DNA from: Cephalotus follicularis | Lineage: Eukaryota > Streptophyta > Magnoliopsida > Oxalidales > Cephalotaceae | Assembly (NCBI GenBank): GCA_001972305.1 | Contig: BDDD01000314.1 | Span: 1 to 64,000, forward strand | DNA: 64,000 nt | Direction: 5' to 3' | In this document: positions 1 to 10,325 of the stretch, in pieces | How the letters are laid out: each line of letters starts with the position of its first letter | Position numbering within the stretch: position 1 is the stretch's first letter | Made by a program: the position numbers and the translations under genes | Notes under the pieces: generated by a model | What the model saw: only the letters and a program-made list of their open reading frames with translations | Told to the model about the DNA's origin: nothing | The model's database searches: none

Positions 1-8
1 GGGCTTGC

Positions 9-716
9 ATGATTGATTTTGCTGGGAGTTGGGAAGATCATCTAGCATTGATTGAGTTCTCTTACAACAACAGTTTTCATACCAGTATTGGAATGGCTCC
101 CTATGAAGCTTTATATGGGAGAAAATGCAGATCACCTATTTGCTGGGAAGAAGTAGGTGAGAGACAAGTATTGGGACCGGACTTGGTACAAGAGACCACT
201 GATAAAGTGGAGATGATCAATAAGAGATTGCTAACTACACAGAGTCGGCAGAAGAGTTACGCCGATAGCAAGAGAAGAAAGCTGGAATTTGAGAAGGGAG
301 ATCATGTTTTTCTAAAAATCTCGCCTTCGAAAGGGATACACCGTTTTGGCCTTAAAGGGAAGTTGGCTCCAAGGTATATTGGACCTTACGAGATACTGGA
401 GAGAGTGAGGGAGGTAGCATATCAGATTGCAATACCGCCTAGCTTGTCGGACGTGCATAACGTATTTCATGTTTCCATGTTACGAAAATACGTACCCGAC
501 CCATCTCACATTTTGAGCAACGACCCTGGATTCATTCGCCCTAGATTGACTTATGAAGAAAGGCCGACAAGGATTGTGGATCGCATGGAAAAGGTTCTAA
601 GGAACAAGACCATCCCTATGGTCAAAGTGTTGTGGCGTTTTCACGGAGATGAGGAAGCTACGTGGGAGTGTGAGGATGAAATGAGGGAAACATTTCCCCA
701 CTTGTTTGGAATGTGA
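9..716 (+). CDS. Element 1 integrase C-terminal region with chromodomain-like tail
   Basis: This open frame of 235 codons is the end of a gypsy pol polyprotein. It begins in the last part of the integrase core (the EFSYNNSFH and EALYGRKCRSPICW blocks typical of plant gypsy integrases). It continues through the conserved [26 protein letters not shown] and HNVFHVSMLRKY blocks of the integrase C-terminal domain. It ends in a chromodomain-like segment with VLWRFHGDEEATWECED. In chromoviruses this tail is thought to steer integration toward particular chromatin. The first codon shown is an internal methionine, not a real start. The stop is followed at once by the polypurine tract and LTR, as expected for this clade. 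Confidence 0.9.
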   Translation: MIDFAGSWEDHLALIEFSYNNSFHTSIGMAPYEALYGRKCRSPICWEEVGERQVLGPDLVQETTDKVEMINKRLLTTQSRQKSYADSKRRKLEFEKGDHVFLKISPSKGIHRFGLKGKLAPRYIGPYEILERVREVAYQIAIPPSLSDVHNVFHVSMLRKYVPDPSHILSNDPGFIRPRLTYEERPTRIVDRMEKVLRNKTIPMVKVLWRFHGDEEATWECEDEMRETFPHLFGM

Positions 717-749
717 TGTAAGGACTAAATTCGAGGACGAATTTTCTTT

Positions 750-762
750 AAGGAGGGGGGAA
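750..762 (+). other. Polypurine tract of element 1
   Basis: The purine run AAGGAGGGGGGAA sits immediately before the TGTAATAACC start of the LTR. This is the usual place of the plus-strand primer in gypsy elements. Elements 2 and H have matching tracts in the same position. Confidence 0.85.
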
Positions 763-944
763 TGTAATAACCGCAATTTTAATTAATGTATATTGATCCA
801 AAGTTGAAATAAAATATACATTTTAATTGAGTTATTTGTCCAATTATATTGATTTCTCTGATTGATAAATGCTTGGGATGAATGGATGTACTTTTGATGA
901 AGTATCAAAGTTAAGAAGCCCTAATCTAGCTCAAACAGCCGACT

Positions 945-1020
945 GTCACAGGGCAACAGTCGACTGTTTGCTACGTATTGAAGGCAGTCGACTACCCACT
1001 ATAACCAGTCGACCGAAATT
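945..1020 (+). repeat. TCGA-palindrome cluster 1 of element 1 LTR
   Basis: Four variants of CAGTCGACTG (CAGCCGACTG, CAGTCGACTG, CAGTCGACTA and CAGTCGACCG) are spaced about 20-25 bp apart, roughly 180 bp inside the LTR start. K, J and F have clusters at nearly the same distance from their LTR starts. Confidence 0.8.
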
Positions 1021-2028
1021 GCCCATGACAGATTCCTGGCATGTGCAGAGACAAGAATGACAGGTGGGTAGGAGGCACATGCATTTCACCACCTGCCAGA
1101 ACATGCAAAAGTGAATGCTTGCATGTTCTCTGCAGACCTACAACCTACAAATTGAAAAATAATGAGAGAAAGGTGAAGTGAGGGATGCATGTGATGGAAA
1201 GAAAAGAGAGAAAAGATGAGTGCATGTGACTTAGAAGGAATCTGACGAATTCAACAGACTTTTGACCTTATATTAGCTGATTGAATGGTGAAATGAGTGT
1301 TAGAAAACATTGAGTGAAGAGAGGAATTATTGGAGCTTGCATTGGAGGAATTGTAGATAACACCAAGGAGGACTTGGAAGCTTTGGACTCTTGGTAAGTC
1401 CTTAATCCGAATTCTCTGTTGTTATAATGATAATATAGCTAGGAGAATGTGGAATATCTTCTGTTAATGGATTAGAATTAACAACCTTTTGAATTGAAAT
1501 GGGAAGTAGTGATTGGATCAAGTGGAATTGGTGACTATGACCTCTATAATGGATTATAGTTGTTGTTAATGTTAGGATATATGCTTACTGGTTTCCTAAA
1601 TATAAATGCATCTTCTGTCAAAACAAGTTAAGATCAATGAACCGAAATTTAATGATAATTGGCATAGAGTTCAAAGAGAAAGTGGTAGAATAGTAAGAAT
1701 GATGATAAGACTCAATGAGCTAGTGTTAAGTTATTGTTAAAGTTATTGAAATCTACTGGTACTAATGCATGTATACATAAACATGCATACATAGATTGAA
1801 CTTGCTGGATTGAAAGATTTTTGGTGAAAGTGACTTGGAACTGAAAGAGAAAGATCAAACTCAATTGATCTTGGGATAGCAATTTGAGGTAAGGGTAATG
1901 ATATGTTATGGAAGATATAGTATGCATATTGTGTATGTCTATTTTCTGCATGATTACATGTGTTGAAATTGAGTGGAAAATGAACTTGAAGTGCATGACT
2001 TGCTATTTTCTGCATTTTCTGGGCAGAG

Positions 2029-2145
2029 GCAGTAGACTGGACCCCTTGGCAGTCGACTACTCAACCTATCCAGTCGACTGCCAAGGCAAAGCAGTCGACT
2101 ACACAACCAAGGCAGTCAGCTAATCTTGATGGCAGCCGACTGTTC
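2029..2145 (+). repeat. TCGA-palindrome cluster 2 of element 1 LTR
   Basis: CAGTCGACTA, CAGTCGACTG, CAGTCGACTA, CAGTCAGCTA and CAGCCGACTG follow each other at steps of 21, 21, 21 and 20 bp, with an earlier CAGTAGACTG variant upstream. The spacers differ, so the phase and the palindrome are what is kept. The cluster lies about 1.27 kb into the LTR. Confidence 0.85.
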
Positions 2146-2579
2146 TGGGTAAATTTTCTGGTATAAGTCCTATTAAGGCCTCAATTTTGAATATAATGAA
2201 TCTGGCCTCAATTTGGATGACTAGAACAGTTAATCCTGGTCTCATATACAGTTACATTCCAAAACTAAACAATGTACGCATTCCTTGTGAGGGTTGCATA
2301 CGAATTGACTAGGAAGTGCCATTATTGTGAATCCTTGCATTGCTACTGTTTCGAATTGTTATTGCTTCTGTATATGCTACTGTTAATTAGTATATACCAG
2401 TGACTGTTACAAAACTTGTTGGTTTCATAATTATAAATATGGAACGAGCTAAGTGCTATATGCACAACTTATGACTCAAACTATCATTTTCGAATTGAAA
2501 ACTATTGTTTAAAGAAACTACTGATTTTTTGTCATACATGTTGCATTCATATATTCCTTAGCATGCATTATCTTCCTAC

Positions 2580-2604
2580 TTAGCCAAGTGAGGACAACGG
2601 CTAA
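2580..2604 (+). other. Conserved LTR hairpin TTAGCC/GGCTAA
   Basis: TTAGCC and GGCTAA form a 6-bp inverted repeat around an AAGTGAGGACAAC loop, 369 bp before the LTR 3' end. The same block occurs at the same distance in the other gypsy LTRs of the window (F, K, J, A, B, I, D and element 2). Confidence 0.75.
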
Positions 2605-2948
2605 CCCCTACAATTTCAGATTAAGCAAAGACATTTGAAGACTGCTGCTGAAGTTTGGAGAGCTTCTATTGTCAATTTAAGGTTGTTATTCCTTTATGAT
2701 GTATTGTATTGTATTGTATCGAACGGATCACATCCCGTGTTGTGTTGTATTTCCTTTTATGTAAGGATAATTGTGGGTTTTACCCGCACGTAGTATGGGA
2801 TGCGTGCGGACGACTTGTATTTATATTCCGGCTTATCGAATGCTTCCGCAAATTTATTTATGAATTATGCTGGAATATTATTTATGCTTATTTCTGATAT
2901 CACCATATATGCTTGTCTTTACGTGATTGGGAAATACGGGGTGTGACA

Positions 2949-4554
2949 GGGGGTTGCTTTCTTGGGCATATTGTTTCTGGTGACGGTTTATCAGTGGATC
3001 CATCGAAAGTAGAGGCAGTGAAAGATTGGAAATGACCTACGAATGCTTCTGAAGTTCGCAGCTTCTTGGGTTTAGCGAGGTATTATCATCGGTTTGTTGA
3101 GGAATTTTCCTGTATTGCTACACCATTGACCAGTTTGACACAGAAGAACGCTGCCCTTGTGTGGTAGTGATTGCAGAGAGTGGCTACTGTTGTTGATGAA
3201 AGATTGAAACCCGATTTCTCCCTATCTACGAATGGGTTATTGACATACAATAACAGAGTTTGTATTTCAGCCGATAGCGAGTTGAAGGAAGAGCTTCTTT
3301 CTCAAGCTCATAAATCTCGTATCTCTGTCCATCCAGGGAGTACGAAGATGTATCGTGACCTAAAACTTAGCTATTGGTGGATTGGCATGGAGAGAGAAAT
3401 CGCAGTGTTTGTATCGATATGCCTCACTTGTCAGCAGGTAAAGGCAGAATACCAGAGACCTGCAGGCTTGCTCCAGCCTTTGCTCATTCCTGAGTGGAAA
3501 TGGGAGCACATTACCATGGATTTCGTGTCTGGGTTGCCTCTGACTTGTGACAGACATGATGGTATATGGGTTGTGGTCGATCGACTCACGAAGTCGGCCC
3601 ACTTTCTACAGATTCGGATGACTTATTCTAGAGAAAAGTTGTCCAAATTGTTCATGAAAGAGATTGTTAAAGCACATGGAGCTCTTGTCAGCATTGTTCC
3701 GGATCGAGACTCTCGCTTCACTTCCGGGTTTTGAAGGAAGTTACAGTTAGCTATGTGTACAGAATTGAGTTTCAGCACTGCTTTTCATCCCCAAACAGAT
3801 GGTTTGTCTGAAATGACCATTCAAATTGGAGGACATGCTTCGAGCATGCGTTCTCGACTTTGGAGGTAGTTGGGATGACTACTTGCATTTGATTGAGTTC
3901 TCGTATAACAATAGTTATCACGAGAGCATACAAATGGCTCCCTATGAAGCCCTATATGGTAGGAAGTGTCGATCGCCAGTATGTTTGGATCAGGTCGGTG
4001 AAAAGAGTATTTTGGGGCCAGAGATTGTACAGATTACCGCAGAGAAAGTGAAATTGATTAGAGACCGATTGATTGTTGCACAGAGTAGACAGAAAAGCTA
4101 TGCTGATGTTCATCACAGAGGCTTGGAATTTAGTGTTGGTGACCATGTTTTCCTGAAAGTGTCGCCCACTGAAGGAGTCATAAGATTCGGGAAGAAAGGG
4201 AAGCTTTCTCCTCGTTTTATTGGACCTTTCAAGGTATTGGATCGGATTGGCCTACTTGCTTACAGGCTTGCCTTGCCTCCAGCATTGTCGGGAGTGCATG
4301 ATGTGTTCCATGTTTCTCAGTTGAGGAGATGTGTTCGAGATCCTTCACACATCATTGAGTATGGTCAGATTCGGCTGGTACCTGACTTATCGTTTACAGA
4401 GACTCCTATACAGATTGTTGACCGACAGATCAGAGTATTGAAGAACAAGACCATCCCTTTGGTTAGTGTTTTATGGCAGTATCCTGGTTCTATAGAGTGC
4501 AACTGGGAGCGTGAGGACGATATGAGAGAGACATATCCTTTCCTATTTGATTGA
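2949..4554 (+). pseudogene. Element 2 pol remnant: end of RT, integrase, chromodomain-like tail
   Basis: The left part shows the late reverse-transcriptase blocks GHIVSGDG and FLGLARYYHRFVEEF. Next comes the integrase zinc-binding region, with the [14 protein letters not shown]...YWW block and the CLTCQQVKAEYQRP cysteines. The catalytic core follows ([19 protein letters not shown]), then the C-terminal domain ([34 protein letters not shown]). It closes with a chromodomain-like CNWEREDDMRETYPFLF. The order and blocks are those of Tekay/Del chromoviruses. Most of the RNase H region is not recognisable. The gene is a fossil and would not be expected to give a full polyprotein. Confidence 0.88.
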
Positions 4555-4590
4555 TTGTTTGACCGATGAATCTGGGGACCAGATTCTTTT

Positions 4591-4603
4591 AAGGAGGGGA
4601 GAA
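4591..4603 (+). other. Polypurine tract of element 2
   Basis: AAGGAGGGGAGAA lies directly before the TGTGATGACTCG start of the 3' LTR, matching the tracts of elements 1 and H. Confidence 0.85.
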
Positions 4604-4671
4604 TGTGATGACTCGAATTCCCTTTTGTACTATTCATGCATACATCGTACCGTATTGTACTGTATCGAACC

Positions 4672-4701
4672 GTATTGTATTGTATTGTATTGTATTGTAT
4701 T
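4672..4701. repeat. (GTATT)6 microsatellite
   Basis: Six copies of GTATT in a row, preceded by imperfect GTAC/GTATC variants, lie in the first 100 bp of the element 2 LTR. Confidence 0.9.
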
Positions 4702-5319
4702 GAGGTATTCCTATACCTATTGGTGATTGTATTGATCACATGCATGTGTAGTCGGGATTTTGGGCTGAGTTTCGGAGAGTTGGTCGAATTGACTATAAAA
4801 GTCAATTCTCACTCTCATTCTCTCATTTGCTCTCATTTTTCTCCCTCTCTCTCTTTAATTGGAGCCTCCATCTTTCTCTATTGCAGCCAGATTTGCAGCT
4901 CCTTCAACAAGGACACCGATTTCAAGTGGTGGCTTACTGATTAAACAAGAAAGCAGCTGATTATTAGGCGATTTCTACCGATTGATTGATTGGAAGCTCA
5001 ACTTTTGAAGCTTCAGTGATAGGTAGGACTTCTTTACTGAATTGCCTACTGCTTTATTGATTGATTGATTGAATTGCATGATTGAATGACTGATTGAACG
5101 ATTGATTTGAGTGTATTGAGTGAAATTGGGGTTTTTAGGGTTTTTTAGTAAATCCTTGACCTAATTGTTAATAGAAAGATTGAAATGTTAAATTGAAGGT
5201 TGTAACTAGTTTTACTAACCTTAAATAATGATTCTTAACCCTTGGTTTCTTAAAGAATGGATTTGATTGAATTTTGGCTTGGAAATTACTGGTTTTCTGT
5301 AGAAAAATCAGCCATTCCC

Positions 5320-5640
5320 AGCAAATACATCGATCCCTTTGCCCATGGGCATCGATGTCTTTCGCTTTGGGATGCAGCCTCCTTGATTTCGTAGCAAAGA
5401 CATCGACGTCTTTGAAAGGCGTCGACGTCCTTTGCTTGAGATGCCTTTCCTCAGAGAAGGCAACGACACGAGACATCGATGCGCATTCCCAAACCATTTT
5501 CATTGAAACGCGTCGACGTCTTTGTTTAAGGACATTGACGTCTTCGGCCAAATTGAGAAAGACATCGACGTCTTTCTATTGTTTTCAAAAGAATGCCCTG
5601 ATACGCATCGACGTCTTTTGTTAAGGACATCGACGCCTTT
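5320..5640 (+). repeat. TCGA-palindrome array of element 2 LTR
   Basis: About ten variants of the palindrome AAGACGTCGACGTCTT occur here (for example AGACATCGACGTCTTT and AAGGCGTCGACGTCC), some 19-21 bp apart where adjacent. The same spelling appears in solo LTR I and in the LTR of N, which is a different superfamily. Confidence 0.85.
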
Positions 5641-5789
5641 CGGGCTGAATGAAATTTTTAACTGTTAAAGCTGGTTTTTCAATCCTTTTTACATTGCCGC
5701 TTGACCGGAACCTCACTTGAGGTATTCAAGCGTTTAAAACACAGTTTTAAATGGTTTTCAAAGATCGAATTGATAGATTGATAGAGTGA

Positions 5790-6140
5790 CAGCTTGGGCC
5801 ATAGGTGACGACTCAGTGACTGTCATTGACCAAATAGATGTTCATTCCTATTCCGTCGATTCGATTGTCACCGCCTAGCATCTACTGATTGATTGATTAA
5901 TTGATTGTTTGGGTCATAGGTGTTGTTGTGAGTCTAAGTCGGTAAAATGGACGCACATTCCCATCCCTCCATTAGGCACCACCACTTATCGGCCTTGCTT
6001 CGACGTTGTATTGATACATTGATCGATTGCTTGAGTCATGAGTGTAGTTGTGAGTCTAAGTCAGTACGATGGACGCACATTCCCATTTCTCCATTAGACA
6101 CCACCACTTATTGACTTTACTTAACATTGTATTGACTTGA
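5790..6140 (+). repeat. Three diverged tandem copies of a ~110 bp block
   Basis: Each copy has GGGTCATAGGTG or GAGTCATGAGTG, then a GAGTCTAAGTC and CACATTCCCAT stretch, and then a CACCACTTAT-like end. The second and third copies are close to each other and the first is more diverged. Solo LTR D has a comparable triplicate near 17570-17990. Confidence 0.75.
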
Positions 6141-6729
6141 TTGATTGATTGTGGTTTACGTTGGTATGTTAGGTTGACTTTGTCCACCTATTCCGTGGAT
6201 CGTTTCTTTTATAGTATTGTCTTGCTGACGAGCATGTGCTAACGAGCACGATTGATTGACGATTGACGCTCGCTGAGGGCCGTAGCTCCCTAATGGCATA
6301 AGTAGCTCCCTCAGATGTAGCTCATTGAGATTGTATTGGCCCAGCCATAGGCTGGAAGTTCTATGCGTTCCAGACCTGATTAGTCCGAGAACCGTAGATA
6401 GATCTTCCACCCTTTTTGAAGGACTACCTTCCGTGGGATTGATCACTGCTAACTGATTGACATTGAATTGACATTGGTTGCACGCTCTATAGGATATCGA
6501 TTGATTGGGTGTTCATACACTGCCATTGAGTGTCTGCCATTGATTGATTGTTATAGATCCTATCCGTATGCTCTGTTATGGGCCACTATCATACGGTTAG
6601 TCCGATCGCCAATTGTACATGTACATTTGCCATGCCATGCATTGATATTGTACACCGCGCATTGATATTGTATAGATTGTCACTGATATTGCATATTGTA
6701 CATGCATACATGCTGCATGGGGTTTCTGC

Positions 6730-6746
6730 TTAGCCAGTGTGGCTAA
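6730..6746 (+). other. Conserved LTR hairpin, short-loop version
   Basis: TTAGCC-AGTGT-GGCTAA keeps the 6-bp stem seen in the other LTRs while the loop is only 5 nt instead of about 13. It lies 414 bp before the LTR 3' end. Confidence 0.7.
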
Positions 6747-7143
6747 CCTTATTGTTCGGGGTGTGGCTGTGTTGTACCTTTGTGTGCGGCATAGGTAGGG
6801 CAGCAGGTAGCAGCGGACAGAAGGATTGAAGAATCGATTGATCGCATAACTGCTTGGGTACCGAAGGACTGGTTATGAGATTGTAGTGAAAAGTTTGGAA
6901 TGTATTGTATTTTAATGCTGTATTGAAAGATTGATAAGTGTATTGTAAAAGACTAGTATTGTAAAGGATTTGTATTGTATTGCATTGTATGGATGGATCA
7001 TTGATATTGTAACTTCCGTAAATGAGATATATTGCAAAGTTTTAAAGTTTTCCGCATGTTTATATTGCTAGTCCTGACCATTGTATTGTGTATTGGATTG
7101 AGAGTAATGCCACGTGTCCGCCCTGCGGGCGCGGGGTGTTACA

Positions 7144-7865
7144 AGGGCCAATATAGAGTCTCCCTTAATTTCCAAACAGGTGACTTCCATGGCGGATGCA
7201 ACTAGTAATCCCAATACGAGTGCTTCATTGTTGGAACAGAGAAAGTCTAGCTTGTAGGATAATTGGATAGTATTACCAGTTGGGGAGACTAAGACAACAC
7301 CTGCGCCTCTTCCCTCTGATGTCGATGACCCATCAAAGGGCAATGTCCAATCCCCTGATTACACCAGGCAAACTTTTGGAAGGTTTCCTAGGATTTCTTC
7401 AGAAACTTGTTCCATGTCTCCTAAAGGAAATTGAGCCAACAAGTCAGTAAGTGTTTGGCTCTGGATTGCCTTGGGTAGTTGTACTGAACTATCGAACTCT
7501 ATAAAAATCATTAACCATCGCGCCATACGACCTGAAGGAGCGGGTCTACTAAGTAGAAATTGAACGGGGTTTGAGAGCATAATAACTTTGAGCTTACGAG
7601 CCAAAAAATAGTGCCTAAACTTATGGGTTGTAAACACCAAAGCTAAACAATGTTTCTCCATGGCTATGTAACGTAGTTTTGGACCCTTGATCTTTGCTTA
7701 GATAGTATACTAGTTGCTCTTCTCCCTCACTATCTTGTACTAGCATGTCACCAATTGATCGTCCTATCGCTGTAATGTAAAGCGACAAAGGTTTCCCTGG
7801 GTTAGACATAATCATAGTAAGAGGTGATGAAAATACTTGCTTGATATGATCGAACGCTTTCCGAT
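7144..7865 (-). pseudogene. Tat-like element: RT end / RNase H remnant
   Basis: On the minus strand this stretch shows the RT-RNase H connection (KAFDHIKQVFSSPLTM, IGDMLVQDSEGEEQLVYYLSK), a FTTHKFRHYFLARKLKV block and the start of an RNase H-like domain (FDGSSTSEGRGAGVVLVSPTG, NNEALVLGLL). These are the blocks of Tat-clade polyproteins, which often carry a second RNase H-like region. The reading is broken. The right edge is where solo LTR A was inserted. Confidence 0.8.
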
Positions 7866-8263
7866 TGTCACACCCCGTTCCCAATAACAACAACAGGTCA
7901 TGCGAATCGACATATATCCAGCTTATATAAAATTACGGGAAAATTAAAACTTTCCAAACTCATATAAAAGTCCATCGCGGAATCATTTAAACATAAACTG
8001 AATCATAAACCTATCATGCATTACATACTACACGATACTAATTGCTTAATTAAAAAATCCATAATCATTGTCAAATCGCCCACGAACAGAGCATGAACTA
8101 ATATTCAGTACAAAATACATTGATTCATCCATACAGTAATCCAATTAAACATCTCACACATTATCCGATTTACATTTCATAAAAGAACAACTCAGTCTTC
8201 TCTCTGATTCAGCCGCGCACGGTCAATATCCGTATCGCTGCATCAATCCGAAACAGTAGGGGG

Positions 8264-8288
8264 TTAGCCATTGTCCTCACTCGGCTAA
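8264..8288 (-). other. Conserved LTR hairpin in solo LTR A
   Basis: TTAGCC and GGCTAA flank ATTGTCCTCACTC, 420 bp from the LTR 3' end. This is the same block as in element 1, read on the minus strand. Confidence 0.75.
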
Positions 8289-8369
8289 GTATAAATGTAA
8301 TTTGGGGTCAATGATAATGAATGTCATATAATGAATGCATTCGTGATGCAGTAGATAATATATCACAGT

Positions 8370-8408
<39 letters not shown>

Positions 8409-8409
8409 C
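8370..8409. repeat. (AC)n(AT)n microsatellite
   Basis: About 13 AC steps run straight into about 7 AT steps inside solo LTR A. Confidence 0.95.
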
Positions 8410-9104
8410 TATGCCAATAGGTGCAACCATGCCAAGTGGCTACAACCATCAAATCATCAATCACGTCTCAAAGGACAAATCAAATCCAATAGAATCGGTA
8501 CGAAGAGCGCCGCCATCTCCTGGCCCCAACGTCGTACTCTTACTCCGGCCCCCGACTCTCGGGTCATGAAGCAAGGCAAATCAATCAACTCATGATGCTC
8601 GCACTCTGTGTTCAGCAATCATGGTAACCCGTGTTACTTGCACTCAGTGTTTAGTAACATTGTATTTGGGCATTCCAAGCCATCTCCTAGCCCCTAGGAG
8701 AACATCCCACCACCAGTCATCGGCGACACTCCGTTACCCCAGCCGGTACGGCATCAATCACAATCAATCAATCAATCCGAATCAAATCGTTTCCAAGTAA
8801 TTTATAAAATACTGGAAATAATACATTTATTTTAAACTGTATTGCATCTTTCAAACCATGTTTCAATCCGTCGAAAACATACATTTATCAAAATATACAT
8901 TTTTGTATAAAATAATGATTTGTTATAAATCATGTATGCACTTCTAAAATGATAAAACACTTCAGAATTCAATCACATTTCAATTCACAATTCAGTTCAC
9001 AATTCAATTCATACATACATCGACGCTAACCGGCACAAGGCAAGGAAAGCTCGACGAATCCACAGTAATATGCAAGCAAACATATGCTCAAAATGCAACC
9101 CGAC

Positions 9105-9480
9105 CCTTTCGGCATCGACACCTAACCAATAGGCGCCAAATCGTTCATATTAATCCCTTAAGCGTCGTCGCTTAACCCTAGGCGTCGGCGCTTATATCCT
9201 TTAAGCATCGGCACTTTAACCAGTAACCCAAGTGTCAACAGTTGTCCTTGACGTTGACGCTTCAAGGTAAGGATCCTTGAGTGTCGGTGTTCATTACTTT
9301 GGCGTCAACGCTTTGAGGTAGGACCTCAAGCGTCAATATCCACGTGTCCATCACTACGCATATTCAAACCAGGGTGTCAACGCTTTCCTTAAGCATCGAC
9401 GTTTATCGTGAAGTTAGTGTACATTCCTACACGTAACAGTTCATAGCGTCGAGGCTTTTCCTTCCAAGAGTCGACGGTTA
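9105..9480 (-). repeat. TCGA-palindrome cluster of solo LTR A (GCGTCGACGC spelling)
   Basis: More than a dozen degenerate copies of AAGCGTCGACGCTT occur (GCGTCGTCGCTT, GCGTCGGCGCTT, AGCATCGACG, GCGTCAACGCTT), commonly 20-25 bp apart. Many differ from the palindrome at single CpG positions, as expected from cytosine-methylation decay (inference). Confidence 0.8.
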
Positions 9481-10139
9481 AAGAAGACCAGAAACATCTC
9501 CTTCAACACGTTTCAATACCAGGAAATCGACATGCATAATTACACATGCAATTCGATCCACAATCGTTTCAATCACAATATGCAAGGCAGGTTAGCTACT
9601 CATAGCAACCCTAATACCAATCACACCATTCTCACACCAAGGGAAAATCATCCCAAAACGTGTATGCAATTCAATCCACAATCACTCTAAAACATGATAT
9701 GCATGGTAGGTTAACTACTCAAAGCAACCCTAACACCAATCACGAAATTCACAATCCACAAACCATGCATTTCATCAATGACATTACAACATGATTGAAT
9801 TCAAATATGCAAGTATAGCTTCCCCTACCTCTGATTCCAAGTTAGGAATCGCAGTAGCAACAACACAGTCAAGTCGCATGTTCAATTGCCGAACCTTTCC
9901 CAATAACCGTTGAACCGAACCTGGTTCTTGTCGATTGATTAGTTCCTCACTGCCAAATCTAATTGCCACTCACACACTGCACATACAAACACACAAAACA
10001 TTGCCGTCACCGAAACGCCGGCCGGATTCTGACCAACTATCCAGCTTGTGAAACACCCATAAACGGGTTCCACATTGAACGGTCTACACAGAACCGCTCA
10101 AAACTCACTGTGAATCGGCGCCGAACACCGCGCCACGGC

Positions 10140-10325
10140 CGGCAGCGAGTTGCGACTCACTGAGTTGACTCGCCGAACCTCAATAGGTCCGATCGCCACC
10201 AAAAAATGCCACACATTCACCAGTTATACACATCCCTTCACAAGACTCGCTGAGACTCGGTGCCAAACGCGCGGTCTCATGCGGTAGTTAGTCGACTTGC
10301 TGAGTCGACTCAGTCGACTGATTCC
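10140..10325 (-). repeat. GAGTCGACTC-type palindromes in solo LTR A
   Basis: GAGTTGACTCG, GAGACTCGG and the run TTGCTGAGTCGACTCAGTC show the GAGTCGACTC spelling. The same spelling is found in the LTR of copia G, which belongs to another superfamily. Confidence 0.7.

Larger units (their letters stand above)
1..2948 (+). mobile_element. Gypsy element 1 (Tekay/Del-like chromovirus), 3' part
   Basis: Only the 3' end of this Ty3/gypsy element is in the window: the integrase C-terminal region, a polypurine tract and a complete 3' LTR. It ends with GGGGTGTGACA at 2948, and directly after that the reverse-transcriptase region of another gypsy element (element 2) begins, so element 1 was inserted into element 2. 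The Tekay/Del-like placement rests on the integrase tail, which ends in a short chromodomain-like WECEDEM...P.LF stretch, and on the long LTR. The part that can be seen looks whole; the rest lies to the left of the window. Confidence 0.9.
763..2948 (+). repeat. 3' LTR of element 1 (about 2.2 kb)
   Basis: The LTR runs from TGTAATAACCGC to GGGGTGTGACA. It is clearly related to solo LTRs F, J and K: they share the block around the conserved TTAGCC/GGCTAA hairpin (2580-2604) and the block near 2790-2840 that contains CCCGCACGTAGTATGGGATG. It holds two clusters of CAGTCGACTG-type palindromes. A TATA-like CTTATATTAGC lies near 1267 and may be the promoter, which is inference. There is no coding content; the short open frames in this stretch are chance. 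Confidence 0.9.
2949..7143 (+). mobile_element. Gypsy element 2 (Tekay/Del-like), 3' part
   Basis: This is a plus-strand Ty3/gypsy fossil that is interrupted at its left by element 1 and is itself inserted in the minus-strand Tat-like element, whose RNase H region starts at 7144. The parts in the window are the end of the reverse transcriptase, the integrase, a polypurine tract and a 2.5 kb 3' LTR. The 5' part lies left of the window. It is broken, with roughly four or more breaks in the visible coding region. The base order just after the LTR is AGGGC, half of a TSD whose partner is off-window. Confidence 0.88.
4604..7143 (+). repeat. 3' LTR of element 2 (about 2.5 kb)
   Basis: The LTR runs from TGTGATGACTCG to GGGGTGTTACA. 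It is rich in TTGAT and TATTG steps and contains a TCGA-palindrome array (5320-5640), a three-fold repeat of about 110 bp (5790-6140) and the TTAGCC/GGCTAA hairpin with a short loop (6730-6746). Solo LTR D has the same triplicated block and the same hairpin, so the two are probably the same or sister families. Confidence 0.88.
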
